From JAYZDF01 sp036337945 (lineage in GTDB: Bacteria > Myxococcota > Kuafuiibacteriia > Kuafuiibacteriales > Kuafuiibacteriaceae), in the NCBI GenBank assembly GCA_036337945.1, contig JAYZDF010000115.1, positions 1 to 63,862 on the forward strand: 63,862 bases of DNA, read 5' to 3'. Of this stretch, positions 18,145 through 27,058 are shown in pieces. The translations under genes and the position numbers were made by a program. The notes under the pieces are model-generated. The model did no database searches, was not told where the DNA came from, and saw only the letters and a program-made list of their open reading frames with translations. Numbering within the stretch: the first letter of the stretch is position 1; every line of letters starts with the position of its first letter.

Positions 18145-19176
18145 ATGAGCAACATATACAGACTGATTTCGGTGGGCGCGATGGCCACATTTTGCGTCGC
18201 ATGTAGCAGCCGGCCAAGTATCGATAGAGTTAATGAGCATTTTGCTAATCCAACTGGTGATACGTCAGATAAAACTCAGGTCATCGCCGCAACCGGAAAA
18301 CACGACACTTCTGAAACAGCGCAACGCGTTGCCGGAAACGGGAGCTCATTCGGTTTTGGCCTTTCAGCTGTAGGTAAATTCAACGGCCTTGAGCGACTGC
18401 AGCCACGTACGATGTTCAGTCATGAAATCACAAAACTACGTTCTCTGGCCTTGGGAGTAGAGCAGTCCGCACTTGTTTCCGGTGTCAGTGGTTCAGACCC
18501 ATGTGTGGACGAAGATGCTCTTGGAAGAGCCTTTACGGAGCTTTCCATAGGTCTTGCTCTTGGCGGCAAAGGTTCTGGTGATTTCAGCTACACTATCGAC
18601 CTCGAAAAATGCACCGAAGGACTGGTGACAGGAAGCATGTCTGTCGATGGTGAAATCGAATTATCAAAAACCTCTTTCTCTTTTTATGTTGAGCAGTCCC
18701 TCACAGACGCCTGTGAAACAATGGGCATTGAGGCATGTGTCAACGGTGAGTTTGCTATCGAAATGTCCGCCGAAGGTGACGAAATGATGCAAACCGGCAT
18801 GTTGGACTTCGTGACGGCGTGGTTTGTCGATACGACCTGGAATGAACAGGGAAAGAGATTGTCAGCGGAAGCGAAGGGCGGAATCCGCTTGGCGGCAGAT
18901 AACGACATGGCGGAATTAGAAGTGCTTGTGTTTGTTGTTGACGCAACTGGAGAGGAGAAATCATTCGTACTCACGGTAACAGCGAATGCAGACGGAACAG
19001 CGACAATGACGGTTCGAGGCAGCGAAGGAAATCTTAACTGCACTATTCAAGCTGATGGAGCTGGCGAATGTTCGGAATTTCTGAACGGCAGTGCGCTTAT
19101 GGATGGTACGCAATTACAGTGGAGCACCCTAGAAGCGCAAGAAGTGCGACAGAGCGAATCTTTTGGACGCTATTAG
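18145..19176 (+). CDS. lipoprotein of unknown function
   Basis: 343 aa from ATG 18145, chosen because GGGAG lies about 9 bases upstream and because it gives a clean lipobox FCVAC (Cys20); a GTG at 18130 would add five residues. The mature part has alternating beta-strand-like segments with a few paired Cys (DPCVDEDALG, LEKCTEGL, TDACETMGIEACVNG) and a C-terminal ECSEFLNGSALMDG. I recognise no family. It is probably surface or periplasmic, lipid-anchored. It stands between the membrane protein and the convergent kbl gene. Confidence 0.7.
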   Translation: MSNIYRLISVGAMATFCVACSSRPSIDRVNEHFANPTGDTSDKTQVIAATGKHDTSETAQRVAGNGSSFGFGLSAVGKFNGLERLQPRTMFSHEITKLRSLALGVEQSALVSGVSGSDPCVDEDALGRAFTELSIGLALGGKGSGDFSYTIDLEKCTEGLVTGSMSVDGEIELSKTSFSFYVEQSLTDACETMGIEACVNGEFAIEMSAEGDEMMQTGMLDFVTAWFVDTTWNEQGKRLSAEAKGGIRLAADNDMAELEVLVFVVDATGEEKSFVLTVTANADGTATMTVRGSEGNLNCTIQADGAGECSEFLNGSALMDGTQLQWSTLEAQEVRQSESFGRY

Positions 19177-19182
19177 CCGATT

Positions 19183-20364
19183 CTAACTTAGCTCTTCTCT
19201 AACTTTTGCGAACGCAGCCACCACTTTTTCTAAATGCTCTTGCTCGTGAGCGGCTGAAATCTGCACCCGAATACGAGCTTGCCCTTTTGGAACAACAGGG
19301 TATGAAAACCCAATCACATAGATTCCTTCTTCCAGTAGTTTGTCAGCAGCTTCCGTCGCCTTTCGAGCATCACCAAACATTACAGGAACTATGGGGTGCG
19401 TTCCAGGTAGGATATCAAAACCTAATTTCGACATCTCCGAGCGGAAGTAGTTCGTGTTTGACTCGAGTTTGTCTCGCCAGTGCGTTGAAGCCTCCAACAT
19501 AGATAGTACTTTCAGAGAAGCGCCACAAATAGCCGGTGCGAGAGTGTTTGAAAAGAGGTAAGGGCGAGACCGTTGTCGCAATAGATCGATGATTTCTTTT
19601 CGGCCGGTTGTGAAGCCGCCCGAGGCCCCGCCGAGCGCTTTGCCCAAGGTCGATGTGATGATATCAACTCGTCCAGCAACATCGCATAATTCCGCTGTTC
19701 CGCGTCCCGTTCGCCCCACAAAACCTGTCGCATGACTATCATCGATCATAACCATAGCGTTGTATTTGTCCGCTAGGTCACAGATTTGCTCTAGTTTAGC
19801 GTAGCAGCCATCCATCGAAAAAACGCCGTCTGTGGCAATCAATCGCAGTCGACGTGCTTGCGTGGCCTTCAGGGCCTCTTCGAGCTTATCCATGTCGCCA
19901 TTCGGGTAGCGGTGACGCTCTGCCTTGCATAGCCGGATTCCATCGATAATCGAGGCGTGATTGAGACTGTCCGAAATAATAGCATCCTCTTTGGTCAGGA
20001 TGGTTTCGAATAAGCCCGCATTGGCATCGAAACAGCTGGAATACAGAATGGTGTCTTCCGTACCGAGAAATCTCGCCACGGCTTCTTCTAATTCTTTGTG
20101 GATGAGCTGAGTGCCACAAATAAATCGAACCGAAGATAATCCGAAACCGTAATCTTGCATCGTTGTCCGGGCTGCTTCGATAACGTCGGGATGACTCGAT
20201 AAACCGAGGTAGTTGTTGGCGCAGAAGTTGATAACTTCGCCACCAGGTTTTGCATTTATGTCTGCTCCCTGAGGAGAGGTGATGACTCGTTCATTTTTGG
20301 TGAGACCAGCATCTTCGATGTCGGATAGTAATTCTTGGTAGATTTCTTTTGCAGATTCAAACAT
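19183..20364 (-). CDS. kbl: 2-amino-3-ketobutyrate CoA ligase (glycine C-acetyltransferase)
   Basis: 393 aa, full length for Kbl. It is a PLP-dependent alpha-oxoamine synthase that cleaves 2-amino-3-oxobutanoate with CoA into glycine and acetyl-CoA, the second step of threonine breakdown. The PLP lysine is Lys242 in STLGKALGGASGG; other family motifs are ANNYLGLSSHP, FCANNY, DDSHATGF and RIRVQISAAHEQEHL. The match to Kbl is closer than to BioF or HemA, whose segments differ in the N terminus. The threonine dehydrogenase gene tdh, often its partner, is not adjacent. Confidence 0.92.
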   Translation of the reverse strand: MFESAKEIYQELLSDIEDAGLTKNERVITSPQGADINAKPGGEVINFCANNYLGLSSHPDVIEAARTTMQDYGFGLSSVRFICGTQLIHKELEEAVARFLGTEDTILYSSCFDANAGLFETILTKEDAIISDSLNHASIIDGIRLCKAERHRYPNGDMDKLEEALKATQARRLRLIATDGVFSMDGCYAKLEQICDLADKYNAMVMIDDSHATGFVGRTGRGTAELCDVAGRVDIITSTLGKALGGASGGFTTGRKEIIDLLRQRSRPYLFSNTLAPAICGASLKVLSMLEASTHWRDKLESNTNYFRSEMSKLGFDILPGTHPIVPVMFGDARKATEAADKLLEEGIYVIGFSYPVVPKGQARIRVQISAAHEQEHLEKVVAAFAKVREELS

Positions 20365-20445
20365 GACTTGTTCCCTCGGTAGCTGACAAGTGCCGGCTCC
20401 ACGACTGTAATAAACCTAAGATTCTTGCCGCTGGTCAAGTCTTGG

Positions 20446-21870
20446 CTAAGGTGCGACGTAAACCACCTTGGCGACATTGTTTACATAGTCAACAATCGCC
20501 TCTAGATGTTTATTCTTGATGCTATTGAACTTGATGCCTGCGACAGAAAGTGGTTTCGGCTCTCCTGAGCGCACCGGTGGGCTGCTAAACCAGGCTATTT
20601 TCCCTGTAGCGTTAATCGTTTCTTCTAGGTTGGGCAATGAGAACGTGAGTTCCACCTGATTACCCATTTCCACTCGTATATCAGTAGAGACCATGATGCC
20701 TCCGTTAGAAATATTTAGAGTTTCTGATTCGTGAACAGTCGTCCCGTTCATGAGTTGGACAGATATTCTACAGGGGACTCGTCTGGTCGCCCGACTTTGC
20801 TTTTTGTATGAGTGGGAAGAGCCCAAGCGTGTTTGCGTTGAGACTTTCGTTGTCCTTACTCGCGGGGCGCGCTTAGTGGCCTCATTGGGCGACTGTTGCG
20901 ACGTACTTTTTCCAGTTTCAGGTCTCTGAGCTGATTGAGGTTTCCTCGGTTGGTGATGGCCGGGGCGCTGAGTGTCATTTTCCGAAGGAACAGCTCTTTG
21001 AGGTGCGGTGTCTGCCTTGTCGTCCGGTATGCTAACCTTTACGGTCTGCTTCACGTAATTCGGATAATCGCTTGGCGGAATGGTCGACGGCCTTACTCTA
21101 CCCGTGACAGCCGAAAGCTTTTGCAACAAATCCTGCGTAGAGATGGGAGCTTTGATAAATCCGTCCGCTCGATACGCATTTTCCGCAATTGTTATTGCAG
21201 CCACTTGCTCCATCGATCCGAAGATAAAGAATGGAAGGTGTTGTGTCTGTGGCGATTGTTTTATGATTTCGCAAAGTTCGGCACCGCTCATGTCGTCAAG
21301 CTGCGGACCACACAATAGAACATCAAAGCTATCCAACCCCTTCAAGCTCATTGCTTTTTCGCCTGAACGAAGACCGAATGCGTCATAACCCACTTCTTCA
21401 ACCATGAGCGCAATGTCTTCAATCACGCTCTGCTGCTTGTCTATGACGAGTATTCGCGATCTTTGTCCTACGTGAGATAAGCTCGCGCGTAGGCTGTTTG
21501 GCGAGACGGGCTTCTCTATGAACCCCGAAACAAAGTATCTCTCCGAGGCTATTCTACGAACCAGTTGATGCTTGCCTCTCTCCGTAATTACGAAGATTGC
21601 TACATCTTGAGTTTGTTCAAACCTTCGAAGGTCCGCGATCACTTCCAAGCAGTCTGGTCCTGGGAGGTCTTGGTCTACGACGACTATGTCGAATTGCCGT
21701 CGTCCATGATTGACAAGCACGGAGAGCTCGAGCGCACTGTGCGCGCGACAAATATCCCAATGGGTAGAGCGCAACATTGGTTGCTCGACTGTTATCTGTT
21801 TATCCAGAAGAGTCTCAGCCAAGAACATCGAAAACGACCGGTCGCCAGTAGCAAATAATATACGTTTCAT
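20446..21870 (-). CDS. REC-REC-PilZ protein
   Basis: 474 aa. Receiver 1 (about 1-133) keeps its phospho-acceptor Asp in DIVVVDQDLPG and its Lys in FIEKPV. Receiver 2 (about 138-265) has Gly in the Asp position (DVLLCGPQLDDMSG), so it is probably a pseudo-receiver. After a long Pro/Gln/Ser/Arg-rich linker (about 275-360) comes a PilZ domain with RATRR and NISNGG, the two motifs that bind cyclic di-GMP. Such proteins couple phosphorylation and cyclic-di-GMP signals to motility or polysaccharide output. No signal peptide. The ATG overlaps the stop of cutA (ATGA), so the two are cotranscribed. Confidence 0.85.
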   Translation of the reverse strand: MKRILFATGDRSFSMFLAETLLDKQITVEQPMLRSTHWDICRAHSALELSVLVNHGRRQFDIVVVDQDLPGPDCLEVIADLRRFEQTQDVAIFVITERGKHQLVRRIASERYFVSGFIEKPVSPNSLRASLSHVGQRSRILVIDKQQSVIEDIALMVEEVGYDAFGLRSGEKAMSLKGLDSFDVLLCGPQLDDMSGAELCEIIKQSPQTQHLPFFIFGSMEQVAAITIAENAYRADGFIKAPISTQDLLQKLSAVTGRVRPSTIPPSDYPNYVKQTVKVSIPDDKADTAPQRAVPSENDTQRPGHHQPRKPQSAQRPETGKSTSQQSPNEATKRAPRVRTTKVSTQTRLGSSHSYKKQSRATRRVPCRISVQLMNGTTVHESETLNISNGGIMVSTDIRVEMGNQVELTFSLPNLEETINATGKIAWFSSPPVRSGEPKPLSVAGIKFNSIKNKHLEAIVDYVNNVAKVVYVAP

Positions 21871-22205
21871 TTGCTGTCTCCCTCACCTACAACGTCTCGA
21901 ACCCATTTTGCGTAGTCGTTCGACACGGCAGCGGCGGGGACCGCGATAATCTCGGGTGTGTCATATGAATGCAGCGATTGAATTCTTTGCTGCAACTCAT
22001 TGAATTTATCAGCCACGGTCTTCATTACTAATAGCGACTCATTGTCCTCGCAGATCTTACCTTCCCAAGCATAAATTGACCGAATAGTTTCGTTGATATT
22101 GACGCAGGCTACCAGTCCTTCTTCGACTAAGGACTTCGAAAGAGCTGATGCCTCCTTAGCCGGCGCGGTCACGAACACCACCCAAATTGCTGCACCGTCT
22201 CTCAC
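21867..22205 (-). CDS. cutA: CutA-type divalent-cation tolerance protein
   Basis: 112 aa from GTG 22205, the usual CutA length; a TTG at 22262 would add 19 residues with no counterpart in relatives. Family signatures are VVFVTAPAKEASALSKSLVEEGLVACVNI, the IYAWEGKI strand and the C-terminal YDTPEIIAVP. CutA forms trimers and has been linked to copper tolerance, though its biochemical role is debated. It is upstream of, and overlaps, the REC-REC-PilZ gene. Confidence 0.88.
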   Translation of the reverse strand: MRDGAAIWVVFVTAPAKEASALSKSLVEEGLVACVNINETIRSIYAWEGKICEDNESLLVMKTVADKFNELQQRIQSLHSYDTPEIIAVPAAAVSNDYAKWVRDVVGEGDSK

Positions 22206-22360
22206 GATCCGGATTGAAACATACCCAGAAGAGGTCAGCAAACGAGGCCAGGCGAGCAACAACCCTTAGAGGGTTAGTACTTATTTCTTTGAAGAGGCAC
22301 TCCAATTTCGAACCGTGTCAACTTGAATATGACTTTGTTTGGGGGAGCGGGGCAAAAAAT

Positions 22361-22373
22361 GACACGATGTGTC
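22361..22373. promoter_or_regulatory. small palindrome upstream of the giant lipoprotein gene
   Basis: GACAC (22361-22365), three bases, GTGTC (22369-22373). It lies 10 bases upstream of the predicted -35 element at 22383 and could be an operator, but there is no second copy nearby to support this. Confidence 0.25.
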
Positions 22374-22382
22374 CCATATCAC

Positions 22383-22410
22383 TTGCATCGCTTCCAAATG
22401 CTCGTGTAAT
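22383..22410 (+). promoter_or_regulatory. candidate housekeeping promoter
   Basis: TTGCAT (22383-22388), a 16-base spacer, TGTAAT (22405-22410). The -10 element matches 5 of 6 consensus bases, the -35 only 3 of 6. Expected start near 22417, about 20 bases before the lipoprotein ATG at 22437. Confidence 0.4.
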
Positions 22411-22436
22411 CCACACTAGCCAACAAGGCGATAAGG

Positions 22437-25400
22437 ATGAATATGAGATTGTTCAATTTGAAGTACTTCACTGTACTCACTGCACTTTCGGGGATTTTTG
22501 CAGTCGGTTGTGGTTCCGACGATCCCGAAGAAATGGAGACGGAAGTTACTCCCGTCATTAGCTCTTTTTCCGCGAGTCCTGACAAGGTAGCACAAGGTAG
22601 CATGGTCACTTTGACGTATGCTGTATCGAATGCTGAGACCGTGGAAATCACATCTTCAACAGGAGACGCTCCCTTGAGCGCCTCTGCGACGCTCTCAGGT
22701 ATGGTGTCGACGCACGCGATTACGAGTGACACCGTATTTACATTGACCGCGAAGAATGGCTCCAAATCGGCCACACAGAGTGTGACGGTGACCGTTCAAG
22801 CCCCCGAAATGGTCTCAGTGACGAGCTTCTCTGTATCGCCAGTTGAAATTAACGTTGGCCAAACCGCAGCTCTCGCTTGGGAGACCGCGAACGCGGACTC
22901 CGTCAGTATTGCAACCGCAGATGGTGCTGTAGTGGTTGCGGACGGAAACCGAGTTTCTGATACCGAAATGGTCATGCCGGGCACGACTACGGAGTACGTC
23001 CTTACCGCAAACGGCGAGGGCGGACCTGTGACAGCGAAAGTCACATTGACCGTCAACCGACCTGTCCCAGTGATTGCGTCGTTTGTGGTTATGCCAAATG
23101 CGATTACCTTAGGTGACTCTGCAACTTTGAGCTGGAACGTCATGGGTGCAACATCCATCAAGTTGATTGCTCAGACTTCAACAACAACAGTGTATGACGG
23201 CAATGAAGCAATGGGAATGGCTACGGTCTCTCCTGGCGCCAACGAAGTCTATAAGTTGGTTGCAACGAACCAGTACGGAACGGCTGACCAAACCGTAATG
23301 GTAACGGTTAATGATCCACCCGGAGCGAGCATTACTAGCTTTGTTGCAATGCCGGATACGGTCCCTACAGGCCGACCCGCGATTCTTTCTTGGGACGTGT
23401 CAGACGCGCCAGACGGAATTACGATTAGCATTGCTGGGAGCAGCACGACTGCGACTACTTCAGCGTCTCTTACGGGTCAGTTCACGGTCACCCCTACGGT
23501 AACCACCGACTACACACTTCGAGCGCTCAACGCCCAATGGGGTGACTCTGAAAACACGATTACTGTTCGCGTGAGCACTGCGGCTCCTGAAATTCTTTCG
23601 TTCTCCGCAAGTCCGCAGCCAGGTCCAGTCGATGGCGAAGTTACCTTGAGCTGGGAAGCGCTAGGAGCAGACCGAATTCGTATTCTTCGCATGGCGCCAG
23701 ATGCTTCTGAAATTCTTGATACAGCGGTACTCAACGGCTCTGCGCAAGTAACGCTCACATCGACGGGCACATGGTTCACGCTTGAGGCAACGAACCTCTA
23801 TGGAGGTGCAAACTTCCCACTCCGTGTCGAAGCTGAACGTAAACCAGGCATCTCTGACTTCTCTGTTCAGCCGCAAACTTTTGCACAAGCAACTGTCACG
23901 GCAACGCTGACTTGGGATGTTGTGGACGCAACCTCCATCGAAATTCGAGATGTAAACGGGATGACCATACACACAACCACCACGGCAACGGGCACCTGGT
24001 CAACGGTGGTCAGCGCGACGACCTTGTTCGAACTCGTTGCTACCAGCGCCGGCGGTACATCAACAGATGTGATCTTGACTTCGCAGCTCGCAGGCGAAAC
24101 CGAGCCGAACGATACATCGTCGACGGCGATAGCTCTTGCGGGAGACGGCAGTGGCGCATTCGGTAACGTTGATTCCGCTGGCGACCAAGATTGGTACGCT
24201 GTGACCGTGAGCCAGGCAGGTAGTTCGGTTTTCGCTCTTACCAGCGATGGCCAAGGCGGATGCAACCTCGACACTGTAATTGAATTTTATGACTCGATGG
24301 GTAACCAGCTCGGTACTGATGACGAAGGCGGCCCAGGTTCATGTTCTGCGTTCGGACCATCGACTGATGCATTTGCCCGCGACCTTGCCGTCGGAACTTA
24401 TTACATTAAGGTGCGAGCATGGTCGGGTAGCGCAACAGGAAGCTACGTCCTTCTGGCCCGCGTTCTTCTGCCAGAATGCGGAAACGGTTATGCCGAATTC
24501 AATGCGGGTGAACAATGCGATGACGGAAACACCGTCGATGGAGATAACTGCTCCGCGACTTGTACGCTGCCGGTTGACGGCTCAATGCAGGCGCCAGGCG
24601 CGAATACCACATTTAGCGGTTCCCTAGATCCTGCGGGCGACATTGACTACTACAGCGTGCAAATGCTTGCACCAGGTTACATTGTCGCGGAGACATTCTC
24701 TCCATCGGCACCAACTTGTGATACGGACACGACCTTGTCGTTACTCGACGAAACAGGCGCTTCGCTTGCATTTGATGACAACAGCGGTGTCGACGGCTGT
24801 TCCAAACTTGACCCACGTCTTTCACCCGTCGCTGGTTTGCGTCAGCCAGGCACGTACCTGATTGCTGTCGCCCACCGTTCAGGTGCCGCAGTGAATAGCT
24901 ATGAACTGGTCGTAAACACGATCGGACAGGGTTGCGGTAATGGCATCGTTGAAGTCGCTCAGCCATATAGCGAAACCTGCGACGACGGAAACACCATGTC
25001 TGGCGATGGATGTGATGCAACCTGTCAGTTTGAAGGGATAGGCGAAATTGAGCCGAACGATGATCGTCAAAACGCAACGTTTATTGCTTCGAGTACATCG
25101 GCGGCGACGTCAGTCATTATTCGTGGCGCGATTGACCCCACAGGTGACGAAGACTTCTACTCTTTCGCTGTACCGGAAGGTTATCACGCGAAAATTTGGG
25201 TTGGTGTAAACAGCCTTGACGATTGTAACCCAATCTCAGCAGGCGGCGACGGAATCCGATTCCGACTGTACAACGACGCAGGCTCTTTATTGAATGGTGG
25301 CGATAGCTACTCTGCATTTGAGCGAGGTGCTAGCGCTTCTGAACGTTTCTGTGGAGAATACCACCCGAACATTCAGACAGCGGTCAATGCGATGAGTGCC

Positions 25401-26942
25401 GGTACTTACACCGTCGCGCTCAACGGCTATACGGCGAATACACCGGGAAGCACAGCAACCACACAAAACAACACCACGATTGGCGTTTATTTCCTTCATT
25501 TGGAGATTATTCCACCTGAATGCGGAAATGATATCGTAGATGACGGTGAACAGTGTGATGACGGTAACTTTGCGCTAGGTGACGGTTGTGACGCGACTTG
25601 TAACTTTGAGATTCTATCGACGGTCACCACAACGGCCTCAGTTGGCATCGACCTACCGAACCCAAGTGATTACAAGATTGTTCGGGTCGACATTACGACA
25701 CCAGGTCAGTCGGTCACAGCGACTGCGGCAGACGGAATGGGTGGTTGCACAGTGGATACTTTTATTAACTTTGCGAACTCGGATTTCCAAGTTTTGGGTA
25801 GTGACAGCTCCGACGGTCCTGGCGATTGCGCGGCGCTCCACGTACCGGCAGATGAATTTGCGACCGACCTCAGCACGGGCACGTACTATCTCGTCACGAT
25901 TAACCAAGGCCAAACTGGTGGTCTTACTCAATTGGACGTCACGGTGATTGACCCAGCGTGCGGCAATGGAATCGTCGAACGCAACCAAGGTGAAACGTGC
26001 GATGATCAAAACGCTGTCTCTGGTGATGGATGTTCTGACTTATGCGTCAAAGAGCCGAATGGCTACTACACCGCTCCGTCAGCAACCGCGACACTTGCAG
26101 ACTCTATCTCTGTTGCTGGTGAGCGAGACTTGTTCGAGATCACTGTGACTCAGAAATCGAGGCTCTTAGCTTCAGTCTTCGCTCCGACAGCTGCTTCTGC
26201 TAGCTGCTCAGGTGAAGATCTTCGCTTGTGGCTTTACGCAGCTGATGGAACTACTCAGCTCGGTTTCGATGACGACGATGGTCCAGGCTTCTGTCCATTG
26301 TTCACTCCTGCGGATTCTTTCACCACTTTGGAAGCGGGTACATATTTCCTCGAAGTAGGCGAGTATCTCGACGATGACCCTGTCGCGGCATACGAGCTGG
26401 TTATCGAAAGCACCGCGCTTGAAATCTGTGGAAACGGAATCTCTGGTGAAAGCTATAGCGTTGCTACGGGAACGACTACGACGATTGTGACTGAAACCTG
26501 CGACGACGGAAATAATATTGCGGGCGATGGCTGCGATGCTTCGTGTCAGATTGAAGGCTCTGTGGAAAGTGCCTCAAGTTCTCCAGCGTTGTTTCTCACT
26601 CGAGGCAGTCCAATTCAGGACGTCATCACGTTTGGGACCACCTCATGTGTCGTAGATAGTATCGAGGTTGATATGAACATGAGCCATACATGGAAGAGTG
26701 ATGTCACAATCACTCTGACGAGCCCAGACGGCGTAGCTGTGACGTTGCACAATCGGTCAGGTGGCTCCGGAAGCGACATTATTGGTAACTACCCAAATAC
26801 TTTGACAGTAGATGGACCTGGTACCCTAGCTGACTTTGCTGGCAATACTGTGCAAGGTGATTGGGTACTCGATGCTTCCGATAGCGGATTCGGTGATGAT
26901 GGAACCCTGAACTCTTGGGGAATTGTCGTCGTCTGTCAGTAG
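22437..26942 (+). CDS. giant lipoprotein with Ig-like, PPC and Cys-rich repeats and a P domain
   Basis: 1501 aa. The signal peptide ends in the lipobox FAVGC (Cys25). The N-terminal third has about six Ig-like repeats of the pattern ISSFSASPDKVAQGSMVTLTY...NAETVEI. Five Cys-rich repeats of the Myxococcus type follow (CGNGxxE...CDDGN...GDGCDxxC), separated by PPC-like modules with DxDWYxV/DIDYYSV and FDDDxGxG signatures (pre-peptidase C-terminal domain). The C terminus (about 1385-1501) resembles a proprotein-convertase P domain (IEVDMNMSHTWKSDVTITLTSP ... NSWGIVV). Such modules serve adhesion or processing at the cell surface; no catalytic domain is visible. The start ATG has AAGG close by; a second in-frame ATG at 22443 is possible. 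Confidence 0.85.
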   Translation: MNMRLFNLKYFTVLTALSGIFAVGCGSDDPEEMETEVTPVISSFSASPDKVAQGSMVTLTYAVSNAETVEITSSTGDAPLSASATLSGMVSTHAITSDTVFTLTAKNGSKSATQSVTVTVQAPEMVSVTSFSVSPVEINVGQTAALAWETANADSVSIATADGAVVVADGNRVSDTEMVMPGTTTEYVLTANGEGGPVTAKVTLTVNRPVPVIASFVVMPNAITLGDSATLSWNVMGATSIKLIAQTSTTTVYDGNEAMGMATVSPGANEVYKLVATNQYGTADQTVMVTVNDPPGASITSFVAMPDTVPTGRPAILSWDVSDAPDGITISIAGSSTTATTSASLTGQFTVTPTVTTDYTLRALNAQWGDSENTITVRVSTAAPEILSFSASPQPGPVDGEVTLSWEALGADRIRILRMAPDASEILDTAVLNGSAQVTLTSTGTWFTLEATNLYGGANFPLRVEAERKPGISDFSVQPQTFAQATVTATLTWDVVDATSIEIRDVNGMTIHTTTTATGTWSTVVSATTLFELVATSAGGTSTDVILTSQLAGETEPNDTSSTAIALAGDGSGAFGNVDSAGDQDWYAVTVSQAGSSVFALTSDGQGGCNLDTVIEFYDSMGNQLGTDDEGGPGSCSAFGPSTDAFARDLAVGTYYIKVRAWSGSATGSYVLLARVLLPECGNGYAEFNAGEQCDDGNTVDGDNCSATCTLPVDGSMQAPGANTTFSGSLDPAGDIDYYSVQMLAPGYIVAETFSPSAPTCDTDTTLSLLDETGASLAFDDNSGVDGCSKLDPRLSPVAGLRQPGTYLIAVAHRSGAAVNSYELVVNTIGQGCGNGIVEVAQPYSETCDDGNTMSGDGCDATCQFEGIGEIEPNDDRQNATFIASSTSAATSVIIRGAIDPTGDEDFYSFAVPEGYHAKIWVGVNSLDDCNPISAGGDGIRFRLYNDAGSLLNGGDSYSAFERGASASERFCGEYHPNIQTAVNAMSAGTYTVALNGYTANTPGSTATTQNNTTIGVYFLHLEIIPPECGNDIVDDGEQCDDGNFALGDGCDATCNFEILSTVTTTASVGIDLPNPSDYKIVRVDITTPGQSVTATAADGMGGCTVDTFINFANSDFQVLGSDSSDGPGDCAALHVPADEFATDLSTGTYYLVTINQGQTGGLTQLDVTVIDPACGNGIVERNQGETCDDQNAVSGDGCSDLCVKEPNGYYTAPSATATLADSISVAGERDLFEITVTQKSRLLASVFAPTAASASCSGEDLRLWLYAADGTTQLGFDDDDGPGFCPLFTPADSFTTLEAGTYFLEVGEYLDDDPVAAYELVIESTALEICGNGISGESYSVATGTTTTIVTETCDDGNNIAGDGCDASCQIEGSVESASSSPALFLTRGSPIQDVITFGTTSCVVDSIEVDMNMSHTWKSDVTITLTSPDGVAVTLHNRSGGSGSDIIGNYPNTLTVDGPGTLADFAGNTVQGDWVLDASDSGFGDDGTLNSWGIVVVCQ

Positions 26943-26958
26943 CACGTTATCAACCTAA

Positions 26959-26986
26959 GGGCGGCGGAGCGAGTGCAAAGCCGCCC
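26959..26986. terminator. hairpin between convergent genes
   Basis: GGGCGGC (26959-26965) pairs perfectly with GCCGCCC (26980-26986) across a 14-base loop. No T-tract follows on either strand, so it is a GC-rich hairpin that may act as a bidirectional attenuator or Rho-assisted stop between the giant lipoprotein and the NtrC-type regulator, which converge here. Confidence 0.5.
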
Positions 26987-27058
26987 TCATACCTACCTTC
27001 CTTACTTCTCTAAAACCAAAGAAAGTATCGGGCTCCTTTCCTGAGCGACGCAATGTTT

